Part shown: positions 32,301 through 44,190 of the stretch, in pieces | How the letters are laid out: each line of letters starts with the position of its first letter | Position numbering within the stretch: position 1 is the stretch's first letter | Assembly (NCBI GenBank): GCA_033398695.1 | Contig: CM065816.1 | Coordinates: forward strand, 128,809,358-128,873,357 | Reading direction: 5' to 3' | DNA length: 64,000 nucleotides | Source of the DNA: Orobanche coerulescens | Lineage: Eukaryota; Streptophyta; Magnoliopsida; Lamiales; Orobanchaceae | Translations under genes and position numbers: made by a program | Notes under the pieces: model-generated | Told to the model about the DNA's origin: nothing | Databases searched by the model: none | What the model saw: the letters and a program-made list of their open reading frames with translations, nothing else

Positions 32301-33060
32301 CTCTACTCCTTCCTCTTTCCTCATGGCATAGCACCAAAGTCCATGACATCCCTGCTTCAGTAATTTCACGGCTTTCATTGCTTTGATCAATTTTCCCGAG
32401 CTTCCCGGTCTCCATCCTCGGAATAAGTGTTCAGATTCGTCATCAGCAATGATAGAAATGACTCTCTTTCGGTAATTCAGAATAGCTCCATAACGGTTGA
32501 GCCAATCATCTCTGAGAATTAAGTCATCACCATGTATGTCAATTACAATAAGATTTGATGGCCAATCTCTCCCCCCTATAGATACTGGAAAATCTCTAGC
32601 TTCTAGGGTTCCCACAATTTTCTCTCCGCTCGGTAATCCCACAACATAAGGTTCACAATCATACAAGCACGAGATTTTCAAACGATTAACACAGTTCAAA
32701 GATATAAAAGAATGCGTAGCTCCTGAATCGAATAAGACACTAACTGGTTGCAAAAGGATCTGAATCGTACCTGATGCAACAGATGTGTTCTGATCGTCTG
32801 ACTTCTTCATCTCGTAAATACACGGAGGAACGGACCCAGCGCTAGATGCTTCTCTTTTCCCAACATTCTGCTGCTGGAAACCACTTTGCTGTGTCTGGTT
32901 TACACTAGTGTCCTTCAGGATTGGTGCAGGAGTGCGAGTGCCAAAAGATCGAGTCGCATTCCCACAAAATGTTGCGCGATACCCTTCCTGTCCACACTCG
33001 AAACAGGTCACAGCAGGCGCGAAACATTCACGTCGAACATGCCCCGCTTTGCCACAGTTA
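29389..33060 (-). pseudogene. Element E gag C-terminus and pol (protease, RT, RNase H, integrase, chromodomain)
   Basis: Reading resumes after element F inside the first zinc knuckle; the second ([14 protein letters not shown], His replaced by Tyr) follows. The protease has DSG (32729-32721). RT is intact in its core: [22 protein letters not shown] and FIDDIL (Asp pair 31724-31719). Two stops lie near 31640 and 31610 between RT and the connection domain. RNase H follows, with YSDAS, ELAAVVF and TDHKS. A one-base loss near 30740 shifts frame before integrase, which is then open through the HHCC motif, the DDE core and the chromodomain (ATWETEDSMK) to the stop. Gag and pol are in one frame here. 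Confidence 0.93.
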
Positions 33061-34712
33061 TAACATGTAACACCCCAAACTAGGCGGATATTACAGTGCC
33101 GTGGACCCCCGACTGGGACCCACCAGGCGAATGAAAAAGGATGAGTTACACAGGGTAAATGTAGTACCGAACCACATTACAACATCAATTACTCCGATTA
33201 GGAGTTTCGTACAACACACCCAGGATAAAATAGAATACATGTGTATCTTATGTGACGATAAAATACACAACACTGAATGAAACGAGTATTCAAACGGAAA
33301 GTCTGCAGCGGAATAAATAAAGGAAACATAAATGATCAATAAAGCGGGCCCCTACTAGTATCACAGGACTCCTCGCCGTCACCGTGCTCTCCCGTGCCTT
33401 AGCCTTACCATGACACGAAAACAGCATCCCCAACGGGTCGGTTACGTAACAACAATCCTCAAGGGTTGAAAATACACAATCATGATGTATATGAAATTAT
33501 GAATTATCCTGTCGAAACATACGCAATCAAACATGCTATATGAATCGACTATCAGTACGGCTCAAAGGAATGGCGCCACACTACGTCCGGGATGGAAATG
33601 TGTCCGTGCACAAGCCACCAACGAGTATCGATCGAATACACGTGTGGTCTTGTACCTAATCGATCTCACGAAGCCATCAACTCGTGTGCAGTCAATGTGA
33701 GGCCACCAACCAACACACGACTATAATGTGCCCGACATGAAAATCCTACACATACCAACCGGCACGCCAGTATGACCCCGAATGCCACAATATGACAAAA
33801 GTGACAACGAAAATGAATAATGACTCACCAAGATTAAATGATGGTGAAATGAATGATAGCTCAATGAAATGATTGGAACCGTCGTTCCTTATGACTGAGG
33901 TGATTAATTGACAATGACAAGTTTTGATACGATTAAGACAATGATGAATGAGTTACGATTATGAATGAACAACAACAAAAGGAATGAATATCCTTTTAAC
34001 CGAGTAAGAATTAACTTACACAATACCGGTGACAATTATCCTTCCACGAACAACGTCCTAATTGAGATATCGGTCGCTCGAACAACCTTGAATTATACAA
34101 TATCCAACAACTCGTTCAATATACGAATCAAACACGAATATCACGAACTCAAAACGTCGATACGATTAAACTAAGTTCATTGGGGCATTATATCGAATAC
34201 GTTGTGGCCAAATTCCGATTGTTTACAATCAAATCTCAATGAACCACTATCAAATCCCCCAAGAGGTGTTTCAAACCAATAAACACCTTCCAAATGATCA
34301 ATAATCCGAAATGAATATCCGAAAACGTGATTATAACGACAATTAATCGAAAACCCCCAATTTCAACTCGATAATCAAAGTGTTCTTGAATAATCATCCG
34401 ATAATCCAATGAATCCTTATACAAACTCATAATCATATACATATCCCTTCATATAACATGATTTAAACGTCCAAAACATCATATCTCAACACAAAATCGA
34501 AGTCCAAAGTGTCGAAGAAATTACCTCTTGAATATCCAATCACTTCGATCCGAAGAACACGAGTTTAATCGAGTATCCAAGCTTCCCAAATGATTGAAGG
34601 TGATGAAAAATACACACTCAAATGATAATTGATGAAGAAAACTCTCCCTCAAGCCTCTCTCTCTCGTAAAGGTGGAAAAATCTGGAAGGAATGAGTGAAA
34701 TGCTCAAAAATG

Positions 34713-34720
34713 AATTTATA
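34713..34720 (-). promoter_or_regulatory. TATA box, element F 3' LTR
   Basis: Minus-strand TATAAATT in cccctataaattc, just downstream of the palindrome array 34733-35045. The right-LTR copy is at 42292-42299. Confidence 0.6.
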
Positions 34721-34732
34721 GGGGTTGACTAC

Positions 34733-35045
34733 CTGCCGACACGGCCGTGCCGATCGGCACGGTCGTGTCGCACACCGGCCGACAGGGGACTCGACCTTGA
34801 CCGGCTTGACACGGTAGCGGCACGAGGGCCTCACCGAAGCTGACCCGTCCGACAATGACTTCGGCATGACTCGGCCGTGCGGGCGACACGGTCGGGCGTC
34901 CGGGCGACGATTCTCGCCTATCCTGAAGGGTTCGTCTCGGCAGTGCCAAACGACATGTTCTAGTCCTGTGGTCATATAATTCTGCACTTTCCGGACTAGT
35001 TCGGCTCGGGCAGTGTCGGACGACACGACCGAGTCCGGTCGGCGA
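34733..35045 (-). promoter_or_regulatory. GACACGG/CCGTGTC palindrome array, element F 3' LTR
   Basis: Repeated cgacacgg and ccgtgtcg words, with the palindrome ccgtgccgatcggcacgg near 34745. It differs from the right LTR (42314-42625) by many small indels, while the flanks are nearly identical. Confidence 0.8.
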
Positions 35046-35404
35046 TGATCGGCCAAAAGCGAAAAATGAGCGGGTGAGCTAAAACGACCATAACTCTCTC
35101 GTCCGGACTCCGATTGACTCACCGTTTGAACCATTGGAAAGCTAACTCGATGCTCTACAATATTGCAAAGATTTAGAATTTTTAGAGTTACCAAAAATTA
35201 ATGGTGATCTAACAAAGTCGAACTCATATGAGGAAAGTTGAAACAATGAACAATAACGATACACAACTCGAAGTTTTTCCGAACGGTGAACACGGTGAAA
35301 TAACATGATTGATGAATGATTATAATTGAGTGAAAATACACTGAGTGACAATTACAGACTGATAATTACCGAATGAAAATGAATGAATTACAACCGGTAT
35401 TACA

Positions 35405-35438
35405 TACACCCCCTTAAAAGAGTTTCGTCCCCAAACTA
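35405..35438 (-). promoter_or_regulatory. Polypurine tract and stop codon of element F
   Basis: Stop TAG at 35438-35436, a degraded hairpin (GTTTGG against CGAAAC), then a ttaagggggtgta tract before the LTR. Confidence 0.75.
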
Positions 35439-36775
35439 AGGGTCAAACAACTCGGGATAACTCTCCCGCATATTCTTCTCGGTTTCCCAAGTGGCCTCTT
35501 CGACTCCGTGTCTAGACCACTGAATCTTAACCAAAGGAATCGTCTTATTTCTCAACTGTTTGATTCGCCGCTCTAAGACTCGTATAGGACGCTCCTCATA
35601 TGAGTGGTCGGCGATTTCGATTTCGAACTGCAGATGTGACTCGGTCGGCAACATACTTACGCAACCGAGAGACATGAAACATATTATGAATTCGGCTCAA
35701 CGCGGAGGTAAAGCCAATCGATAAGCTAACTCGCCTACTCGATCCAAAATCTCAAACGGTCCAATGAATCTCGGACTCAACTTTCCCTCTTCCCAAAACG
35801 GAAGATACCACGACTGGGATACCTTGACCAACACATGGTCACCGGCCTCGAACTCTAATGGTCGGCGACGGTTATCTCGCATATGATTTACCGACTACGA
35901 GCGGTCAACAAACGACTCTTAATCAAAGCTACCTTTTCTGGCGGCTATAAGCATATCGGGCTCGGTGCCGATTGATTTCGACAAGTCATCCCAACACAAA
36001 GGAGAGCGACAACGGCGACCGTACAAGGCCTCGTAAGGTGCCATCTTAATGGAAGCATGCCAACTATTATTACGTGAACTCGATCAATGGTAGTTGGGCT
36101 TCCCAATCATCCTTCCAATCGAGGACGCAAGCTCTCAACATGTCCTCTAATGTCCGAATAGTCCTCTCCGATTGTCCGTCTGACCGAGGATGAAAGGCGA
36201 TCGAGATTAAGCTGAGTTCCCGTAGCACGATGAACTGATTTCCAAAAATGTGACACAAACCGTCCGTCACGATCGGAAACGATACTTTTAGGAGTACCGT
36301 GCAGTCTCACAATCTCTTTGATGAATAGCTGGGCAAGTCTCTCGGGACCCCAAGTATCCTTAATCTCAAGAAAATGAGCTGATTTAGTTAAGCGGTCCAC
36401 AATCACCCAGATCGTATTCATGCCACGACGAATCGTCGGCAAACTCGTGATGAAATCCATAGAAATGTCTTCCCATTTCCACTCTGGAATAGGTAGAGGT
36501 TTCAGCATACCCGCCGGTTGCTGATGTTCAATCTTGACTTGCTGGCAAGTTAAGCATCTCGAAACAAATTCCGCGACTTCTCGCTTCATATTACTCCACC
36601 AGTAATTTTGTTTCAAGTCTTTATACATCTTGCTAGACCCCGGGTGAACAGAATAAGGGGTAGCATGAGCTTCTCTCAAAATCGAGTTTTTCAACTCTTC
36701 ATTCGCCGGTACGCACAACCGGTTCTTAAACCTCAAAAGTCCGTCCTCGTGGACTACGAATCCGTGGGCTTTCCC
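35436..36775 (-). pseudogene. Element F integrase and chromodomain, frameshifted
   Basis: The HHCC motif (HATPYSVHPG, CLTCQQVK) and core Asp residues ([13 protein letters not shown]) are open to about 36215, where a shift separates the [12 protein letters not shown] segment (36270-36070). Another break near 36065 falls in the expected IEFTYNNSWH region, and more follow near 35890 and 35690. The chromodomain with VKIQWSRHG and EEATWETE ends at the stop. Confidence 0.9.
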
Positions 36776-36840
36776 GAGTCACATCCTCACGGATGCGCAA
36801 CAATGAAGGGTCTGAACTCGATTCTCTCTCGATTACCTCC

Positions 36841-37842
36841 TCAAGTGACGATGAAATCTCTAACATACAAAGTTGTCCCCGATTGGCTGAAGCCGACCTC
36901 GATCTCGGGTCTAAGGAATTCTCCGAAGCTCCTTCGAACTGTTAAACGAGCAAGCATCTGCTCCTGAACGGACTTACGACTCAAGGCGTCGGCGACAACG
37001 TTCGCCTTGCCCGAGTGGTAAAGGATCTCAATATCATAATCCTTGATTAGTTCTAACCACCGCCTCTGTCGCATATTTAACTCCTTCTGAGTAAATATAT
37101 ACTTTAAACTTTTATGATCGGTGAATATCTGACAAGTAACGCCATAAAGATAATGACGCCAAATTTTCAAAGCAAACACCACGGCTGCTAGCTCAAGGTC
37201 GTGGGTCGGATAATTAATCTCGTAAGGTCTCAATTGTCGTGAAGCATAAGCAATAACCTTCCCATTCTGCATGAGTACACATCCGAGACCCTGTCTGGAC
37301 GCATCACTATAAACCACAAATCCCTCCGTCCCCTGTGGCAAGGAAAGTACAGGTGCTGACATTAATCGGCTCTTGAGTTCCTCAAAACTCCGTTGACACG
37401 CGTCGGACCACGTGTATTTCTTATCCTTCCGCAAAAGGTTCGTCAAGGGTTGAGCGATTTTAGAAAATCCCTCCACAAATCGCCGATAATAGCCCGCTAA
37501 TCCTAGAAAACTTCGGATCTCCTTAACATTCTTCTGAGGTAACCAGTCTCGGATAGCCTCCGTCTTCTGAGGGTCGACACGAACTCCGTCCGATGAAATT
37601 ACATGTCCGAGAAAAGTCACTTCAGACATCCAGAACTCGCATTTGGAAAACTTTCCATAGAGTTGCTCTCGTCTCAACACGTCGAGAACCTGATGAAGAT
37701 GAATCTCGTGTTCCTCTCGGTTACGAGAATAAATCAAAATGTCATCGATGAAGACAACAACAAATCGATCCAAAAAGTCGATGAAGACCCGATTCATTAG
37801 TTCCATGAATACCGCAGGTGCATTAGTTAGTCCGAACGGCAT
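36841..37842 (-). pseudogene. Element F RT C-terminal half and RNase H
   Basis: Starts at [12 protein letters not shown], with the catalytic FIDDIL (37746-37741), [36 protein letters not shown] and [10 protein letters not shown]. It lies in frame with the upstream ORF except for one stop (37854-37852, where a Glu codon is expected). It runs to a stop after the RNase H-integrase linker. Catalytic residues are preserved. Confidence 0.92.
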
Positions 37843-37851
37843 AACTACGAA

Positions 37852-38960
37852 CTAAAAATGACCATAGCGTGTTCGAAACGCCGTCCTCGCGATATCCGAC
37901 TCTCGAATCCGCAGCTGATGATATCCAGATCTTAAGTCGATCTTGGAAAATACTGAAGCTCCCTGAAGTTGATCCAAAAGGTCATCGATACGGGGTAAAG
38001 GATACTTATTCTTGATTGTCACCCTATTCAACTCCCGATAATCGATACACAAGCGAAAAGAACCATCCTTCTTTTTGACAAACAGCACTGGTGCTCCCCA
38101 CGGAGACGCACTCGGTCGGATATAACCTTTCTCGAACAATTCTTCAAGTTGATTCTTCAACTCCTGCATTTCGGTCGGGGCCATCCGGTACGGTGCCTTC
38201 GATATCGGAGACGTACCAGGCTCCAACTCGATCGTGAATTCCACATCTCTCTGTGGAGGTAAACCAGGTAACTCGTCTGGAAATACATCGGCATATTCTC
38301 TCACAACCGGAATATCCGACAACAATACTGATGATTTTTCGGTTTTGGTCATATAGCACCAATAACCAACACATCCCTGACTGAGTAACCGTACTGCTTT
38401 CATCAAATTAATGACTTTACCAGAACAGCCGGGATTACCTCCCTGAAAAACACATTTGACCCCATCGTCTGAAATGATAGTGACCATACGCTTACGGACA
38501 CTAATGATGGAATCATGACGATCCATCCAGTCAATACCCAAGATGACGTCGTCCCTCGGCAAATCTACTACGATTAGGTCCGCTGGCCATACACGACCAT
38601 GAAACTGAATCGGACAATTCTGAATCTCACGATTACCGATAATTCGTCTACCATCAGGTAGGCCAATGACATAAGGCTCACAACTAGTAGCACTACCCAG
38701 ACGTAGTTTACTCAAACATGACTCGGAAATGAATGAATGAGATGCACCAGTATCAAAAAGGGTACACACAGGTTGAGATAGAATATCGAGTGTACCTGAG
38801 ATCATTCGGGCCTCGGGATCATCGGTCTTCTTCATCTCATAAATTCGGGGCTTGCCGGCCCCCGAACCGGATGCTCCCGTCTGATAGCTCTTGGCTCCGC
38901 CTTTAGCTCCTGTCGTCTTGAACGACGCTGACTGAGTGGCCTGATTACGCACCGCCGAAT
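37852..38960 (-). pseudogene. Element F protease and RT N-terminal half
   Basis: The protease has DTG at 38754-38746 ([11 protein letters not shown]), followed by [15 protein letters not shown] and LGIDWM. RT starts with [19 protein letters not shown] and [10 protein letters not shown]. This reading frame differs by one base from gag, so pol has no start of its own. The frame ends at a TAG within the RT YGHYEF segment (here YGHF-stop). Confidence 0.92.
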
Positions 38961-40135
38961 GACACAGGAGCTTGAGATGACGCCGGAGTGGGTTTAGAGT
39001 CCCTACGGCAAAAACGGGCCCTATGCCCAGCATTCCCACAGTTGTGGCACGTGACAGACTGTTTCGGACACTTGGTGCTGAAATGACCCTGTTCCTCACA
39101 GTTGAAACAGGTGATGGCCGAACTGGCCGCTCGTGACTGAGATTCCGCGGGTTTAGACGTCGTGGGAGGTCGCTCAGAAAAAGTAGAGCCCGCACGTGGT
39201 TTCTTGAAAGTGGCCTGACTCCCGTCAGACTGATTACGGTTCTTGGACTTCTTGCTAGCAGACGAAGGTTGCTGCTTAGCAATTTCCTTAGCCGTAAGCT
39301 CGTAAGTAAGAGCCTTCTCAATGAACTCGGCCAGAGTGGCACAGTTATGATTAAGTAACTGAAGTCTCATACGGGGTTTCAGCCTCTTGCTGAAATACTT
39401 GATCTTGTCCGCTTCTGAGTGAATGATAGATGAGGCGAACGGAAGAAGTTCCTGAAATTTTTCGGCGATGGCGAGAACATCATCATCCGCCGAAAGGTCG
39501 GGAGTGAGTAATTCCGACAACTTGGCCTCCCTGAGTGGGGCCGGATAGTACCTCTCCATCATGAGAGTCTTGAACTGATCCCAAGTACATGTTCCGTCTG
39601 TGGGCTTCAACGATAACCACCATGAATGAGCGCTTTTACCGAGATAGTAAGCCGCAACTGAAACTTTATGCCCTTCAGGGCAATCCACCATAGCAAATAA
39701 CTTCTCAAAATGCTCAAGCCAATGAACAATATCCGCCGGCTCAGATGAGCCCTCAAAAGTAGGTGGTCGCTGGCGAGAGATATCGCTAATGATATTGCTT
39801 ACACCCCTCTCTTGCCTCTGAGGTGGCGGCGGAGGAGCCTGCTGATTTTGATTGACGGAGTTATGCATCTTCTCCATCAACTGAGCCATCTGGGTCATTT
39901 GGGCCATCATGCCCTGCATAAATGCGAGTGGGTCAACCCGGACACCCTCTGACTGAGCCGTGTCCCGGGTACGACTCCCCGACAGTGAATGATCGCGTCC
40001 AGGTGAATGAGTGGCAGCGTCGCTGCTTGATGAATTAGCATCATTCCTGGCATTTGCACGAGTATTTGCACGAGTTCTCGGGATTCGGCCCACTCCACGG
40101 CCTCGTCCTCCAAGTCCTCTGCCAGCCCTTTCCAT
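38945..40135 (-). pseudogene. Element F gag, open through both zinc knuckles
   Basis: About 396 residues from MERAGRG: Gly/Arg-rich start, a Met/Gln-rich helix (QGMMAQMTQMAQLMEKM), the capsid core with WLEHFEKLF and SWWLSLKP, then knuckles [14 protein letters not shown] (39109-39068) and [14 protein letters not shown] (39049-39008). It is the only uninterrupted gag in the window. It ends out of frame with pol. I list it with the pseudogenes because the element as a whole cannot make pol. Confidence 0.88.
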
Positions 40136-40136
40136 A

Positions 40137-40486
40137 CTGAAGTGGAAAGTCATATGATGATTATATATCTCGCATGAGTATCACATTATGATTACGTCAT
40201 TAAATGATGAAAATGAGCATACGCTCTAACACAGTGTTTACATGAACGATTAATCGAGGTGACATGATGTCTGATGAAATTATTGAAATGATTATCTTGA
40301 ACAAGTTAACAAGATTAATTATATGATCTTCCAGATCAACAACCGAGTAATGAAATGAGTTGAGTGATTAATGAGTTAAAATGACCGTCCTGGTCAAAAT
40401 GAAAATGATGTTTGAGGATTGTTAACTGATAAATTATGAATGAATGATAATTGCCAGAAATTATACCATGGCGTTAGAAATCTTAC
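40137..40486 (-). other. Candidate 5'-leader intron of element F
   Basis: Donor gtaaga (from 40486) and acceptor ending cttcag, one base before the gag ATG (40135). Element G has the matching donor and acceptor region at 51030-51497. Confidence 0.4.
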
Positions 40487-40612
40487 AGTTCTTTCGGTCT
40501 GATTGGCTCGGCATCTGCACAGGTCACACGTGACGCGAAAGTCCAATGATACTAGTCTGATGATGATGATTTCAAATGAGACATGACTCGGAAGGTAGTA
40601 TTCAAAACCATG

Positions 40613-40624
40613 CTCCGATACCAA
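40613..40624 (-). promoter_or_regulatory. Primer binding site of element F
   Basis: Minus-strand TGGTATCGGAGC next to the 5' LTR (40628 onward). Confidence 0.85.
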
Positions 40625-40627
40625 CTC

Positions 40628-42987
40628 TGTAACACCCCAAACTAGACGGATATTACAGTGCCGTGGACCCCCGACTGGGACCCACCAGGCGAATGAAAAA
40701 GGATGAATTACACAGGGTAAATGTAGTACCGAACCACATTACAACATCAATTACTCCGATTAGGAGTTTCATACAACACACCCAGGATAAAATAGAATAC
40801 ATGTGTATCTTATGTGACGATAAAATACACAACACTGAATGAAACGAGTATTCAAACGGAAAGTCTGCAGCGGAATAAATAAAGGAAACATAAATGACTG
40901 AATAAGACTGGGGCCCCCTACTAGTATCACTGGGACTCCTCGCCGTCACCATGCTCTCCCCGTGCCTTAGCCTTACCATGACCTGAAAAACAGCATCCCC
41001 CAACGGGGTCAGTTACACAGAACAACAATCCTCAAGGGTTGAAAATACACAATCATGATATATATGAAATTATGAATTATCCTGTCGAAACATACGCAAT
41101 CAAACATGCTATATGAATCGACTATCAGTACGGATCAAAGGAATGGCGCCACACTACGTCCGGTATGGAAATGTGTCCGTGCACAAGCCACCAATGAGTA
41201 TCGATCGAATACACGTGTGGTCTTGTACCTAATCAGTCTCACGAAGCCATCAACTCGTGTGCACAGTCCAATGTGAGGCCACCAACCAACACACGACTAT
41301 AATGTGCCCGACATGAAAATCCTACATACCAACCGCACGCCAAGATGACCCTAATGCCACAATATGACAAAAGTGACAACGAAAATGAATAATGACTCAC
41401 CAAGATTAAATGATGGTGAAATGAATGATAGCTCAATGAAATGATTGGAACCGTCGTTCCTTATGACTGAGGTGATTAATTGACAATGACAAGTTTTGAT
41501 ACGATTAAGACAATGATGAATGAGTTACGATTATGAATGAACAACAACAAAAGGAATGAATATCCTTTTAACCGAGTAAGAATTAACTTACACAATACCG
41601 GTGACAATTATCCTTCCACGAACAACGTCCTAATTGAGATATCGGCCGCTCGAACAACCTTGAATTATACAATATCCAACAACTCGTTCAATATACGAAT
41701 CAAACACGAATATAACGAACTCAAAACGTCGATACGATTAAACTAAGTTCATTGGGGCATTATATCGAATACGTTGTGGCCAAATTCCGATTGTTTACAA
41801 TCAAATCTCAATGAACCACTATCAAATCCCCCAAGAGGTGTTTCAAACCAATAAAAACCTTCCAAATGATCAATAATCCGAAATGAATATCCGAAAACGT
41901 GATTATAACGACAATTAATCGAAAACCCCCAATTTCAACTCGATAATCAAAGTGTTCTTGAATAATCATTCGATAATCCAATGAATCCTTATACAAACTC
42001 ATAATCATATACATATCCCTTCATATAACATGATTAAAACGTCCAAAACATCATATTTCAACACAAAATCGAAGTCCAAAGTGTCGAAGAAATTACCTCT
42101 TGAATATCCAATCACTTCGATCCGAAGAACACGAGTTTAATCGAGTATCCAAGCTTCCCAAATGATTGAAGGTGATGAAAAATACACACTCAAATGATAA
42201 TTAATGAAGAAAACTCTCCCTCAAGCCTCTCTCTCTCTCTCGTAAAAGGTGGAAAAAACTGGAAGGAATGAGCTGAAATGCTCAAAAAATGAATTTATAG
42301 GGGTTGACTACCCTGCCGGACACGGCCCGTGCCGATCGGCACGGTCGTGTCGCACAGCTGGCCGACAGGGACTCGACCGTGTCCGGATTGACACGGTCGC
42401 GGCGCGGATGGCCTACCGACAGTGACCCGTCCGACAGCGACTCGGCATGACTCGACCGTGCCAGACGACACGGTCGGGCGTCTTCGGGCATTTATCGCCT
42501 ATCCGGAAGGGTTCGACTCGGCCGTGCCAAACGACACGGTCGAGTCCTGTGGGCAGATACTTCGGCACTTTCCGGACGAGTACGGCACGGGCCGTGTCGG
42601 ACGACACGACCGAGTCCGGTCGGCAGTGATCGGCCAAAAGCTGAAAAATGAGCGGGTGAGCTAAAACGACCATAACTCTCTCGTACGGACTCCGATTGAC
42701 TCACCGTTTGAACCATTGGAAAGCTAACTCGATGCTCTACAATATTGCAAAGATTTAGAATTTTTAGAGTTACCAAAAATTAATGGTGATCTAACAAAGT
42801 CGAACTCATATGAGGAAAGTTGAAACAATGAACAATAACGATACACAACTCGAAGTTTTTTCGAACGGTGAACACGGTGAAATAACATGATTGATGAATG
42901 ATTATAATTGAGTGAAAATACACTGAGTGACAATTACAGACTGATAATTACTGAATGAAAATGAATGAATTACAACCGGGTATTACA
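40628..42987 (-). repeat. Element F 5' LTR (right copy)
   Basis: 2360 bp. Contains hairpin CCCC-CAAC-GGGG at 40997-41008 (the counterpart of hairpin 2 in A, D and E), the TATA at 42292-42299 and the palindrome array at 42314-42625. Confidence 0.94.
42314..42625 (-). promoter_or_regulatory. GACACGG/CCGTGTC palindrome array, element F 5' LTR
   Basis: Includes gacacggcccgtgcc, cgtgccaaacgacacgg and gggccgtgtcggacgacacg. ORFs over this block on both strands are arginine/proline-rich artefacts of the repeats. Confidence 0.8.
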
Positions 42988-42992
42988 TAACA

Positions 42993-43949
42993 TTTCTTCC
43001 CTGCATCTCAAACGGTTGGTGCTGCCCGGAACTTCTTTCCGCCTCGAGAAGGATGTGGAGGCCTCCTAGATGAATGAAAATAGGACTGGCCCCTACGAGG
43101 CCCACTACTCTTATTCTTCGTGAAGTTGCCAGATACCTTCTGTTTCTTTGCTTCCGTTGATTTCTTTACTGCCGCCTCTTTCATATCATAGGCCAGTGCT
43201 TTGTCCTGGTACTGTCGCAAGGTGGTACATTCAAATCCGGACATATACTGCTGAATTTCCGGCTTCATTCGCATGTCGAAATGAAAAATCCTCTCCACCT
43301 CGGTTCTGACCAAGTGGCGCACATAAGTCAGTTGGTGATTAAAAGTCTTAATCACGTTTGTCACAGATGCTTCTTAATTTTGTGGTGAGAAAAACTCCCG
43401 GACTCGGGCCTCTCTATCTGGGCGGGGACAATATTGCGCTTCCATCATTAATTTGAACTCCGTCCAGTCAACATTATGCTTCTCAGGTCGAATGGCCTCC
43501 CACCAATCGAAAGCCTCCCCCGTCAGAAGATACTGGGCGACCGGAACCTTTCTGTCGTTGGGACAGTTAATCCCCGCAAAAATCTTCTCTAACTCCTTCA
43601 GCCAGTGATCCCAAGAAAGCGTCTCAGCAGAACCGTCAAATTTTGGAGGGTGCAATTTGACCACCTCAGTAAGCCATTTGTCTCCCCGATTATCCACGTT
43701 ATGCTGATGTCCCATCGCCGTCTGCATGCGATCAACAACTTGAGCAAACTGGTTTATCTGAGCAACCACTTGTTGAAGCACTCCCGACACATTAGGATCT
43801 GCATTATTATTTGCTGATCACTGCTGTCCTCCAGAATGGGAATCGGTTCGACTAGCAGATATCTCCGGGGTAGACGCCGAATCCTCCTGTCTCATATTTC
43901 CACGTCCTCGTCCACGACCACGTCCGCGTCCATGACCTCCTCTCAACAT
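42993..43949 (-). pseudogene. Element E gag, N-terminal part, cut by element F
   Basis: Starts MLRGGHGRGRGRG at 43949, followed by a leucine/glutamine-rich helix (VLQQVVAQINQFAQVVDRM) and a capsid core with WDHWLKELEKIF, FDWWEAIRP and MMEAQYCPRPD. In-frame stops lie near 43818, 43374 and 43008. The coding sequence enters the first zinc knuckle (C-Y-N-C-G) exactly at the F insertion and continues at 33060. Confidence 0.92.
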
Positions 43950-43950
43950 A

Positions 43951-44061
43951 CTGTAAACACAAATACTCAATATCCAGGGCAAACTTTCTAAAAGGAAGTC
44001 CATCAATGTTCGCAAAACACGAATCAAATAAAACGGTAGTATTTGAGATTAGGAAACTTAC
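43951..44061 (-). other. Candidate 5'-leader intron of element E
   Basis: Donor gtaagt (from 44061) in the context gtggttgtaagt, and acceptor ttacag, one base before the gag ATG. Both match element A. Confidence 0.45.
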
Positions 44062-44174
44062 AACCACGGTCCACACGACGATGCTGGCTCAGCAGTGATG
44101 TTACAAACGACCAATAATCAAATAACGTAAACAGACCCAACTAACCCGACTGCCAAGATATCCATGAATCTTAG

Positions 44175-44186
44175 CTCCGATACCAT
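44175..44186 (-). promoter_or_regulatory. Primer binding site of element E
   Basis: Minus-strand TGGTATCGGAGC, a few bases from the 5' LTR end at 44191. Confidence 0.85.
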
Positions 44187-44190
44187 ATTT

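Larger units (their letters stand above)
33066..35404 (-). repeat. Element F 3' LTR (left copy)
   Basis: Plus reading TGTAACACCC...GGTATTACA, 2339 bp, close to the right copy except in the GC-rich array. Short ORFs inside (33965-34174, 34236-34442) recur in both LTRs of F but show no domain. Confidence 0.94.
33066..42987 (-). mobile_element. Element F: Ty3/gypsy chromovirus (Tekay-like), nested in E gag
   Basis: LTRs at 33066-35404 and 40628-42987, flanked by TAACA at 33061-33065 and 42988-42992. Removing F plus one TAACA restores the zinc-knuckle codons of E in frame. Interior in minus orientation: primer site 40624-40613, leader, gag, protease, RT, RNase H, integrase, chromodomain. It belongs to the same family as G. 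Confidence 0.95.

Noticed and set aside
34649..35194. 181-aa ORF in the F LTR and similar ones at 42282-42776, 48748-49276 and 55809-56283
   Set aside because: Same cause: the GACACGG array is open in most frames, and sister LTRs carry different frames.
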